Origin: Streptomyces lunaelactis
GTDB taxonomy: Bacteria > Actinomycetota > Actinomycetes > Streptomycetales > Streptomycetaceae
Length of the DNA stretch: 64,000 nucleotides
Assembly: GCF_003054555.1 (NCBI RefSeq)
Contig: NZ_CP026304.1
Span: 8,332,101 to 8,396,100, forward strand
Reading direction: 5' to 3'
Part shown: positions 1-6,246 of the stretch, one piece after another
Layout of the letters: the number at the start of each line of letters is the position of its first letter
Numbering within the stretch: position 1 is the stretch's first letter
Translations under genes and position numbers: made by a program
Notes under the pieces: model-generated
What the model was told of the DNA's origin: nothing
The model's database searches: none
Seen by the model: only the letters and a program-made list of their open reading frames with translations

Positions 1-1
1 C

Positions 2-337
2 AAGAGAGTTGACCAAGGGGTTCCGTTGCAGGAGAAGTCTGTCATCACCCGCGAGATCGCGGTAGCCGGAGGGGCTGAGTTCCTGTGCCGGTCCGGTGCC
101 CGACACATCCCGCTGATCATCAAGCGTCTACCGGACGGCTCATACCTGTCGACATTCGGCATGGAGAAGCTGCCAGTACGGATTATCGAGGCGTGGATCA
201 CTGTGACGTACCAGGACGGCACCGTATGCCGGGAGCAGTGGCGCCTGGCGACCAGCCTGACGGACCATACCCGGTATCCCGCCCGTGAGCTGGTTGATCT
301 TTACCACGAGAGGTGGCAGGTCGAGACGAAAATCTGA
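2..337 (+). pseudogene. IS4-like transposase fragment
   Basis: The reading frame is open to the left edge of the window and stops at 337, so the N-terminal part lies outside or is lost. The block ARELVDLYHERWQVET is the conserved region around the last catalytic Glu (Y-(2)-R-(3)-E signature) of IS4-type DDE transposases. The frame ends a few residues later with TKI and stop, where family members continue for another hundred or so residues, so the 3' end is also cut. The bases after 337 do not continue the transposase in any frame that I can recognise. It is a dead scrap of an IS. The family call rests on one motif block. Confidence 0.6.
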
Positions 338-419
338 AACTGGATCAGCGGGGATACAGATTTCACGGGCCCTCGGGTCGGGCAGCTCTCGGCCGTCCGA
401 CCCGAGGTCCGCAGTCAAA

Positions 420-728
420 TCAGTCGAGTCCGTCGCGCCATGCGATTACCTCGAGCTCGGCTCGGACAGCATCTTGCACCGCAATGACCGGTCGAGCCTG
501 AAACTCGAAGGCGGGGAAGGTCGAGCAGAACTTGTGCACACTGAGTGGATCATCGCACTCCACCAGCATGTGTCCACCCCATTCACCCACCCGGATCACA
601 AATGATTCGACGTTGAAGCCCTCAGGTTCCTTCCACTGGCCGAACACTTCAAGGATCCGCTTTTGGGCATTCTCATACTCTGCCGGTGAACCTTGCGCCC
701 GCTCGAACCAGCTGATCATGTACTTCAT
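420..728 (-). CDS. DUF3303-type small protein
   Basis: This is a 102-residue protein with no signal peptide or membrane segment. The pattern MKYMISWFER..., a central FVIRVGEWGGHMLVE and a late CSTFPAFEF block fit the DUF3303 family (small alpha/beta barrel-like proteins of unknown function). The length matches the family, so the gene looks complete. I chose ATG 728 over GTG 734 because a GAGGGTGAG ribosome site lies just upstream and family members begin with MKYM. It stands alone between IS remnants. The function is not known. Confidence 0.7.
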   Translation of the reverse strand: MKYMISWFERAQGSPAEYENAQKRILEVFGQWKEPEGFNVESFVIRVGEWGGHMLVECDDPLSVHKFCSTFPAFEFQARPVIAVQDAVRAELEVIAWRDGLD

Positions 729-734
729 TCTCAC

Positions 735-1101
735 CCTCGTTTCCGTCGCCGGCCGTCAGGTTTCTTGGCAGGGGCCTGTAATGACCACGGTAGCCTCGAT
801 CGTGCGCAGGTCTGCTCCGCCACGCATCGGGATATCTCCCCATTTCCGTTTCGGCGGTGGCGAGTGGCGGGTGAGCGCCTCCGCAAGAGGGGCGGCGGCG
901 AGGCGCAGACGTGTGCCCCGCGCGAGGCATCGCCCGATCCGGTGAAAGCTCATGTCGCACCATGCGATGGTCGGATGGTTCGGGAATGCTCTATGTGGTG
1001 CCCGAGTCCTGGGACGTTCTCGGCCGGTGCTCACATCGATATCCATGTATCCTTTCCGGCCGACTGGTAGCGCCTAATACTCCAGCCGCAACACTGTTGA
1101 G
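735..1101. other. Interval without recognisable gene
   Basis: Short open frames exist on both strands, but none has a plausible ribosome site, family motif or consistent codon pattern. The right end (about 1070-1101) looks like the terminal non-coding part of the IS whose transposase tail follows on the minus strand. Confidence 0.5.
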
Positions 1102-1300
1102 TTAGCGCTTTGACCTGGCTTTCCAGCCTTGCTCCATCACCATGATTTCGACTCCGAGGGTGTAGCGCTGTGCCGTGCTGGGGTGCTGGGTTGAGTTCTT
1201 GCTGTACTTGCTGGTCGGGCTCTTGCGGGTGCGGGCCTTGACCCGCTGTCGGCGACGCGTCGGCACGAGGTTGGCAGAGGTCGTCGATCCCTGCTGGCCT
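1102..1300 (-). pseudogene. Transposase C-terminal fragment (IS4-like)
   Basis: The minus-strand frame ends with a very basic stretch (RRRQRVKARTRKSPTSKY, then VMEQGWKARSKR and stop). This resembles the C-terminal tail of Streptomyces IS4-type transposases, which finish with Arg/Lys-rich segments shortly before the IS end. Upstream of about 1300 the same frame loses any such character, so only the last 60 or so codons remain. The sequence after the stop (CTCAACAGTGTTGCGGCTGG) could be the IS terminus. I am not sure of the IS family, and it need not belong to the fragment at the left edge. Confidence 0.4.
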
Positions 1301-1404
1301 GCGTTTGGCCAAGCAAGACCGAACCCGCAGCCGATCCCAGCCTGTTCGGGACGGCGCGCCAAGTTCCGGCTCGAACGCACCCCAGAATCTACGAACCCGC
1401 GCGC

Positions 1405-1575
1405 TTCCATCTACACCGTCCTCGGCCTCCAGCGGGCCCGCGTCCGCGGCATCTCGTTACGCGCCGGAGACCTCCAGAACGCCGAACACGCCGCCTGGCA
1501 GCTCACCTTCGACCTCAGCGACGACAAAGCGAGACGGCACCTCCCCGTCCGCGAGCGGCTGACCCTTGTCCATGA
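1405..1575 (+). other. Possible coding remnant, unknown
   Basis: One plus-strand frame (containing YTVLGLQRARVRGISLR and WQLTFDLSDDKARRHLPVRE) has G or C in nearly every third position, as in a real Streptomyces gene. It has no start of its own and runs into unrelated sequence on both sides. I do not recognise the family. It is probably an internal piece of a deleted gene. Confidence 0.25.
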
Positions 1576-1579
1576 CAGG

Positions 1580-1872
1580 TTATGCCGCCTCGTCCTCGGC
1601 CCGCTCGTGGACGTGCTTCAACGCCATTCGGGCATCGACCACCTTCCCCTGCAGCGTCGACGTCTCCCAGTAGGGATGCGTGCTCACTGCGATCGACAGG
1701 GCGAGCAGGCGCTGTCGCAACCGCTTCTCCTCCGCCAGCTGCTCAGCGGTGTAGCCGGGACTGTCCGGAAAGGACACCACCCGGTAGTTGAGCACGTACT
1801 TCTCGCTCGTCCAGCCCGGCTCCGGCGTTACCGACCACGGCAGCGTGCGACACAGAGCCTCGTACTCCGCGC
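1580..1872 (-). pseudogene. Hypothetical protein, N-terminus missing
   Basis: The minus frame reads AEYEALCRTLPWSV...TSEKYVLNYRVVSFPDSPGYTAEQLAEE... and ends ALKHVHERAEDEAA. The C-terminal part, with alternating acidic and basic residues and a conserved-looking HP(Y/F)W...ALKH pattern, resembles small hypothetical proteins found beside plasmid genes in Streptomyces. Upstream of 1872 the frame becomes an Arg/Cys/Trp-rich artefact with no credible start. A different coding tail on the plus strand begins at the same point, so this gene appears to have been cut by a recombination event. Function unknown. Confidence 0.45.
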
Positions 1873-1956
1873 GCCGACTACGCCGCGGACAGCGCCATGC
1901 CCGTGGAGGACTACACCGCCACATACACGTACACGCACTGCGGCGAGCAAGACTGA
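1873..1956 (+). pseudogene. Short coding tail, unknown gene
   Basis: A plus-strand frame with clean codon bias (ADYAADSAMPVEDYTATY... ending CGEQD and stop) starts abruptly where the opposing fragment ends. It is probably the last 27 codons of an unidentified gene brought next to the minus-strand fragment by a deletion. Confidence 0.25.
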
Positions 1957-2037
1957 AGCCGCCAACTGCTTCCCTGCAGCGCTCTCCCAGCACGAGCCCG
2001 GCGGCGCGACCGGTTCAGGACGCCGTCGGCCGCCGCG

Positions 2038-2250
2038 CTACGCCTGGCTGCCGGGGCGTCGGATGTCCGCATAGACGCGGGCCTTCACCCCGGGCTCCGC
2101 GGGCACCCGCCGCAGGGTGCCGATGCCGGAGGTGGCCCATCACTTCTCCAGCTCGCTCATCACGGCGAGCGCGGTCGCCTCATCGTGGGAGGTGATGTCC
2201 AGGACCACCAAACCCGGCTCGCACACATGCTGTTCGTCGATACGGTCCAT
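2038..2250 (-). pseudogene. DUF6207-like small protein with in-frame stop
   Basis: Starting at ATG 2250 (an in-frame GTG at 2304 is the alternative) the frame reads MDRIDEQHVCEPGLVVLDIT, the typical opening of DUF6207 proteins from Streptomyces. It then reaches ALAVMSELEK followed by TGA (2140-2142). Directly after the stop the same frame continues with the rest of the family pattern, WATSGIGTLRRVPAEPGV and VYADIRRPGS, to a TAG at 2038. One nonsense change therefore splits an otherwise intact 70-residue protein; family members have a basic residue at this position, which fits CGA to TGA. It lies just downstream of the 49-residue membrane protein on the same strand, a usual plasmid or integrative-element setting. 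Function unknown. Confidence 0.6.
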
Positions 2251-2425
2251 GACCCACACGACGCGCCCGGTACCAGGCCGGTTCACCGAAGGCGCGCCCG
2301 TCACCCTCCCGAAGGATCACCCCTGCGCAGCCTCTTCTTCATCGCGGACTTCACGCTCTGCTCCAGGGCGGCCACTGCAGAAGGACAAGCCTGCAGAGTG
2401 ACGCGCTTGCCGCGATGGGCGATGG

Positions 2426-2575
2426 TCAGAGCTTCAGGTAGGCGTACAGGGCCACCCACGCCGCGAAGGCGATCGTGAGGGCCGGGATGAGTACCGGGTG
2501 CGCGTACGCCACCAGGCCGGCGAGAACCGCACCGAGTGCGGCGGTGGCAACGGCGGTGCGGTCTCTGTCGGGCAT
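2426..2575 (-). CDS. Small membrane protein, 49 residues
   Basis: This gene is too short for usual gene-calling limits. ATG 2575 is preceded by AGGAG with a 6-base gap, an excellent ribosome site. The protein starts MPDRDRTAVATAALGAVLAG and has two hydrophobic stretches (about residues 8-24 and 27-47) broken by AYAHPV, ending YAYLKL. G or C fills almost every third codon position, supporting real translation. Short two-helix proteins of this kind are common among spread/transfer genes of Streptomyces conjugative elements, but I cannot name the family. It is followed on the same strand by the broken DUF6207 gene. Confidence 0.65.
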   Translation of the reverse strand: MPDRDRTAVATAALGAVLAGLVAYAHPVLIPALTIAFAAWVALYAYLKL

Positions 2576-2666
2576 CGCGGCTCCTGTTTTTTGTGCGCAC
2601 GGAACCAGGGCCGGGCGCAGGGCTGGAAGACCTCACGGCCTGATGGGACCGGGTCGGAGTCCAGCA

Positions 2667-2969
2667 TTACGCGCAGGACTCCGGCGAACTACGACTTTGG
2701 TCGGTAGGCGGAGTCATCCGGGGGCGCACGCTTGGGAAGTTCGGTTGCACGGTGCCGAGAACAGCACACGACCGGCCGAGAGCCGGATGGTCGGCCACGA
2801 CGATGCGTGCGCTGAGCGGAGCGTCCCATCGGCCCAGGCCACATCGCGGCAGCAGCTGCTCCCGCCAGCCGCGGATGGGCAGACCGGTCTCCTCACGCGC
2901 CTGCATTCGTGACGGCGGGAGTACGGTGACCAGCCCAACTAGCCCGCATACCGGACACCAGCCGGGCAC
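2667..2969 (-). CDS. Hypothetical protein (uncertain)
   Basis: A 100-codon minus-strand frame beginning with a CPVCG pair and containing REETGLPIRGWREQLLPRCG and later APLSARIVVADH. The CxxC...C pattern could bind zinc. Codon bias is mixed and no strong ribosome site is visible, so it may be part of a gene rather than a whole one. I do not recognise the family. Confidence 0.3.
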   Translation of the reverse strand: MPGWCPVCGLVGLVTVLPPSRMQAREETGLPIRGWREQLLPRCGLGRWDAPLSARIVVADHPALGRSCAVLGTVQPNFPSVRPRMTPPTDQSRSSPESCA

Positions 2970-2989
2970 CCGTCAGCGCTGGCAATCGG

Positions 2990-3068
2990 TGCGCATTGCC
3001 TGGCCGGAGTGCGCATACGTTGCGCACCGACCGCACTGGGTGCGCATCCAGGCGGCAGGCGGTGCGCA
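2990..3068. repeat. Phased array of five TGCGCA palindromes
   Basis: Five copies of the self-complementary hexamer TGCGCA start at 2990, 3010, 3021, 3041 and 3063. The steps are 20, 11, 20 and 22 bases, close to two, one, two and two turns of B-DNA, so all sites face the same side of the helix. Each copy is followed by T or C. No convincing gene overlaps it. This is the layout of a multi-site operator or an iteron-like replication region. No binding protein is known to me. Confidence 0.5.
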
Positions 3069-3250
3069 CCGCACCGCGCGGTCGCTCAGGAATTGGGGAC
3101 GGAGACCTCTCCTACTCCTCCTCCGTGCTTGGGTCGGCTGGCGGCCCCTTGTCCGGCTGCGGGCAGTCTTGGCGATTCTCCTTTGACCACGAGTTGCAAG
3201 CGGGACGAACAGGCTGCGGACAAGGGGGCTTGCGGGTGAGGCTGGTCAGT

Positions 3251-3489
3251 GAAGCTCCGCCATCTTGAAGTGGCTGGTCAGCGGGGTGGCGTGACCTCGT
3301 TTCGGGGTGCTCGTGCTGGTCGTGGGCGGCAGTCTGTGTTGTAGATCGTCCGGCGGGGTGGTTTTGCCGATGAGTTCACCGTCCTCAAACGGTCTACCCA
3401 GCGACACGACCGTTCTCGACAGGAGTGCCATGTCCACCATCCAGCCAGTGATCGTGACTGCCGACCAGGACGTTCTGCTCGGCTTCTAT
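3251..3489 (+). repeat. Left inverted repeat of composite element
   Basis: This copy carries the terminus and the first 20 codons of the glyoxalase gene (ATG 3430) before it is broken at 3490 by a second, slightly different copy of the same terminus. It matches 5363-5601 in inverted orientation. Confidence 0.75.
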
Positions 3490-3507
3490 GAAGCTGCGCC
3501 ATCTTGA
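3430..3507 (+). pseudogene. Truncated glyoxalase-family gene start
   Basis: It starts at ATG 3430 after an AGGAG site and encodes MSTIQPVIVTAD and LLGFY, identical in type to the complete gene on the minus strand at 5054-5422. It is cut at 3490 where another element end begins, and terminates 6 codons later. Only 20 native codons remain of about 122. Confidence 0.75.
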
Positions 3508-3594
3508 AGTGGCTGGTCAGGGTGCTGGTGTGATGTCGTTTCCGGGTGCTCGTGCTGGTCGTGGGCGGCAGTCTGGGGTGTAGATCGTCTGGCA
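3490..3594 (+). repeat. Second copy of element terminus
   Basis: Starting GAAGCTGCGCCATCTTGAAG, this 105-base stretch is similar along its length to 3251-3356, including a shared GGGTGCTCGTGCTGGTCGTG and the GTAGATCGTC block, but with many base changes. It sits exactly at the break in the glyoxalase gene, so it is most likely the left end of the inserted cassette that carries the next two genes. Confidence 0.55.
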
Positions 3595-3652
3595 GGAGTG
3601 GGTTTGTGGATTCCCGTCCGTCGTCGCGGGTGCCGCTCCTACGCTCCGGCCC

Positions 3653-4108
3653 ATGATGGATCCCGAGGTGTTGGAGCGGATCGCCGCGCGGCGTGCGGAG
3701 CTGGACGGACTCGAAGAGCAGCTGGTCAAGCAGCTGTCGGAGGTACGAGCTGAGCGCGATGAGCTGGCCGTGGCCGAGCGGGTGTGGCAGCGGATGAGCG
3801 AGCAGCTCGCCGACGAGCGCACGGAGGCCGGGTCGCCGGTGGTCCAGGTGGCAGGTCGGGCGGTGCGGCTGGTCCCGGACCGTGGGCCGGGGGTGGCTGA
3901 GTCCGCACTGCCGGCGGAGTACCAGCGCATCCTGACCGCGGTGCGGCAGGCCGCCGGCCCGGTCTCCACCCGGCAGATCGGCGAGGTGCTGGGCTTGGAC
4001 ACCGGGGTACGGGGCAAGCTGGAGCCGTTGCGCGGGAAGCTCACGAAGCTGGCCGACCGCGGCTGGCTGCACAAACGACCCGACGGGAAGTTCACCACCC
4101 GCCCGTGA
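3653..4108 (+). CDS. Coiled-coil / winged-helix IS-associated protein
   Basis: The 151-residue product begins MMDPEVLERIAARRAELDG. Residues 5-60 form a strong predicted coiled coil (EEQLVKQLSEVRAERDELAV). The C-terminal half (about 85-151; QRILTAVRQAAGPVSTRQIG, GKLEPLRGKLTKL, RGWLHKRPDGKFTTRP) looks like a winged helix. Proteins of this type are frequent in Streptomyces beside IS transposases; their role is not known to me, but DNA binding at the element end or transposase regulation is a reasonable inference. It lies 58 bases before the IS5-type transposase on the same strand. The double ATG at 3653/3656 leaves the exact start open. Confidence 0.6.
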   Translation: MMDPEVLERIAARRAELDGLEEQLVKQLSEVRAERDELAVAERVWQRMSEQLADERTEAGSPVVQVAGRAVRLVPDRGPGVAESALPAEYQRILTAVRQAAGPVSTRQIGEVLGLDTGVRGKLEPLRGKLTKLADRGWLHKRPDGKFTTRP

Positions 4109-4166
4109 CCGGTCCGCGCGGCGATCGGGGCGTAACCAAGGTGCCCCCGGCGGCTGTTGGAATTGT

Positions 4167-5006
4167 GTGACGAAAACCAAAGAGCACGCCGGGGACACCG
4201 TGTCCCTGGTCTACCAGTGCCGCCTGCCGCTGTCCACGCACACCCTGAACTACCTCTCCGACCTGCTGCGACGGCATCTGAAAGCGATACGGTCGAGGTG
4301 GCGGGCGCTGCCGCCCGGGAGGATCGCGGTGATCGTCTTGGCTGTGCTGCGGCACGATCAGCGCCTGGCCGACGTGGCCGGCGGCAACGATATCTCCGCC
4401 ACCACCATCCGGCGCTGGCGCGACGAGCTGATCCACCTGCTGGCCGCGAAGGCCCCTCGTCTGGACCGCGCCCTGAAGAAGATCGCCCGGCGGGGCTGCG
4501 AGGTCGTCCTGATCGACGGCACCCTCATCCCCACCCAGCGCCGTACCGGAGAGGCGAACCGCCCGAATTACTCCGGCAAGCATCGCCGCCACGGCCTGCA
4601 CGTCCTCGCGCTGACCGACGAGCGGGGCCGTCTGGTGTGGATATCGGCCGCCCGGCCCGGCCGCACCCACGACATCACCGCCGCCCGACGCGACCGCATC
4701 CTGGCCCACCTGCGTGCTGCCGGCCTCGGCGCCCTGGCCGACCTGGGATTCCTCGGCCTGGACGACGACGGGGACGATCCCGTGGTCGTCACCGGCTTCA
4801 AGGCCACCCGCGCCCGCAGGCTCGCATCCGCCGAGAAGGAGGCCAACCGGGTCCTGGCCGCCGGACGCGTCCCCGTCGAACGCGGCTTTGCCCACCTGAA
4901 GAACTGGCGGATCCTCACCAAGCTCCGTACTGACCCCGCCCGCGTCACCCACCTGTTTCGCGCGCTGCTCGTCCTGACGAACATCGAGGCCACTACCGAC
5001 AATTGA
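4167..5006 (+). CDS. IS5-family transposase
   Basis: A 279-residue DDE transposase. The N-terminal part has a helix-turn-helix (DISATTIRRWRDELIHLL, about residues 68-90). Catalytic blocks follow: VLIDGTLIPT (first Asp, about 117), SGKHRRHGLHVLAL, SAARPGRTHDITAARR, ALADLGFLGL (second Asp), and VERGFAHLKNWRIL with the final Glu. This fits IS5-type enzymes of the DGT-(L)-IPT class, and the length is normal. The start is GTG 4167, with no clear ribosome site. I could not identify matching terminal inverted repeats immediately around the gene, so it may depend on the outer ends of the composite element. Confidence 0.8.
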   Translation: MTKTKEHAGDTVSLVYQCRLPLSTHTLNYLSDLLRRHLKAIRSRWRALPPGRIAVIVLAVLRHDQRLADVAGGNDISATTIRRWRDELIHLLAAKAPRLDRALKKIARRGCEVVLIDGTLIPTQRRTGEANRPNYSGKHRRHGLHVLALTDERGRLVWISAARPGRTHDITAARRDRILAHLRAAGLGALADLGFLGLDDDGDDPVVVTGFKATRARRLASAEKEANRVLAAGRVPVERGFAHLKNWRILTKLRTDPARVTHLFRALLVLTNIEATTDN

Positions 5007-5053
5007 TCTCTACCGCAGGTAGCCCACGATCAGCACATGCCCCCGGAACAGCG

Positions 5054-5422
5054 TCACCGGGCCGGGATCGGCTGAGTGAGGTTCACCGGGTTGCCGTCGG
5101 GGTCCTGGATGTGGGCGACGCGCTGTCCCCACGGCATGTCGTTGGGGCCGCTGCGGACCGAGCCGCCCAGCGCCGTCACCCGGCCGAGCGTCTCGTCGAC
5201 GTTGTCGACACCGATGCTGAGCAGGATCCGCGACGCCGCCCCAGTCCCTGGGTTCGCCTTGGCCACCAGCCCGAGGTCGGTGTCGCCGATGCGCAGGCCG
5301 AGGTAGAAGGCCGGGCCTTCCGCCGGTACCCGGAAGATCTCCTCAGCGCCGAACAATTTCGTATAGAAGCCGAGCAGAACGTCGTGGTCGGCAGTCACGA
5401 TCACTGGCTGGATGGTGGACAT
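5054..5422 (-). CDS. Glyoxalase/bleomycin-resistance family protein (VOC)
   Basis: ATG 5422 follows AGGAG with a 5-base gap. The 122-residue protein fits a single VOC fold of two beta-alpha-beta-beta-beta units: MSTIQPVIVTADHDVLLGFY opens it, FYLGLRIGDTDLGLV lies in the middle, and it closes with HIQDPDGNPVNL, the usual family ending. Such proteins are metal-dependent lyases, dioxygenases or drug-sequestering proteins; the substrate here is unknown. Its 5' end is duplicated in inverted orientation at 3430, so the gene belongs to the composite element. Confidence 0.8.
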   Translation of the reverse strand: MSTIQPVIVTADHDVLLGFYTKLFGAEEIFRVPAEGPAFYLGLRIGDTDLGLVAKANPGTGAASRILLSIGVDNVDETLGRVTALGGSVRSGPNDMPWGQRVAHIQDPDGNPVNLTQPIPAR

Positions 5423-5601
5423 GGCACTCCTGTCGAGAACGGTCGTGTCGCTGGGTAGACCGTTTGAGGACGGTGAACTCATCGGCAAAACCACCCCGCC
5501 GGACGATCTACAACACAGACTGCCGCCCACGACCAGCACGAGCACCCCGAAACGAGGTCACGCCACCCCGCTGACCAGCCACTTCAAGATGGCGGAGCTT
5601 C
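5363..5601 (-). repeat. Right inverted repeat of composite element
   Basis: This is the inverted copy of 3251-3489, containing the start of the complete glyoxalase gene and ending outward with GAAGCTCCGCC read on the minus strand. Beyond 5601 lies the cut recombinase gene. Confidence 0.75.
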
Positions 5602-5604
5602 CAT

Positions 5605-6027
5605 GCACTGCCCGCCCGCCAGATCCGCGCGATGCTGCTGGAGCAGGCGGACCTAGCCGGACACCGACTTGATCCCGAGGGCCTGAACCGTCCGCTGGAC
5701 GACTACACCGCAGAGGCGATCGCCGACTACGTCGCCTATCGCCACCGCCGCTGGCCGAACAGCACCAACCCACACCTGCTGATCAGCCGGAACACAGCCA
5801 CCACCACAACAGCGGTGGGCACGTTCTGGATGGACAGGCTGGTCAAGGACCTCCCTGTGGGCGTCGACCGACTACGACAGGACCGCATCCTCGAAGAAGC
5901 CCTCGCCAGCGGCGCCGACCCCCTCCACCTCGCACACGTCTTCTCCCTCGGCGCCAAGGCCAGCCTCCGCTACACCAGCGCAGTGAGCCCTTCGGATGCA
6001 GAGCAGGCACCAAACACTCCCAGGTGA
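5605..6027 (+). pseudogene. Recombinase-like C-terminal fragment
   Basis: The frame is open from the element boundary at 5601 and has no start of its own (first ATG 5632). It contains YTAEAIADYVAYRHRRWPNS, NPHLLISRNTA and RQDRILEEALASGADPLHLA. This is the pattern of the C-terminal region of Streptomyces site-specific recombinases in which the usual Arg/His catalytic boxes have decayed. The last part (SLGAKASLRYTSAV) resembles the segment holding the tyrosine. The composite element has removed everything upstream, and I did not find the missing half on the other side of the element. Confidence 0.5.
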
Positions 6028-6246
6028 GAACCCCTGGAAGCTATTCGAGGTCATGGAACGCGAGGTCACAGAGGCCGGCGCATTTTGGGAGTGGGCTGAC
6101 GCCCAGCCGTTCTCCACCGCAGCGGCGGTGAGAGGCGTGTCGGGGGCCGTCCGCCCGCTGAGGTTGTCGCGTCACCAATGGTCAACTGGCAGACTACGGA
6201 GCGGATTTGACGACTGAGTAGCAGTCATGCGGGAGAAATACGGGGT

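Larger units (their letters stand above)
3251..5601. mobile_element. Composite element with 239-bp inverted ends
   Basis: Positions 3251-3489 and 5363-5601 are inverted copies of each other over 239 bases, with a single base difference noticed. Each begins with the terminus GAAGCTCCGCCATCTTGAAG and runs into the 5' part of a glyoxalase-like gene. Between them lie a further related terminus (3490), a coiled-coil/winged-helix gene, an IS5-type transposase and a complete glyoxalase gene. The right boundary at 5601 is also where a recombinase gene is cut. The layout resembles a composite transposon with the glyoxalase segment as flanking module. No target duplication was found. Confidence 0.55.

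Noticed and set aside
1175..2074. 300-codon plus-strand open frame
   Set aside because: It crosses several unrelated pieces and has Arg/Pro-rich composition typical of a shadow frame in GC-rich DNA. Only a short internal part looks coding.
2301..2425. Minus-strand frame after the 49-residue gene (ends KKRLRRGDPSGG)
   Set aside because: Composition is partly credible, but there is no start or ribosome site and no family match, so it is not reported as a gene.
4092..4952. 286-codon minus-strand frame
   Set aside because: It lies wholly antisense to the IS5 transposase and has a Gly/Val-rich shadow composition.
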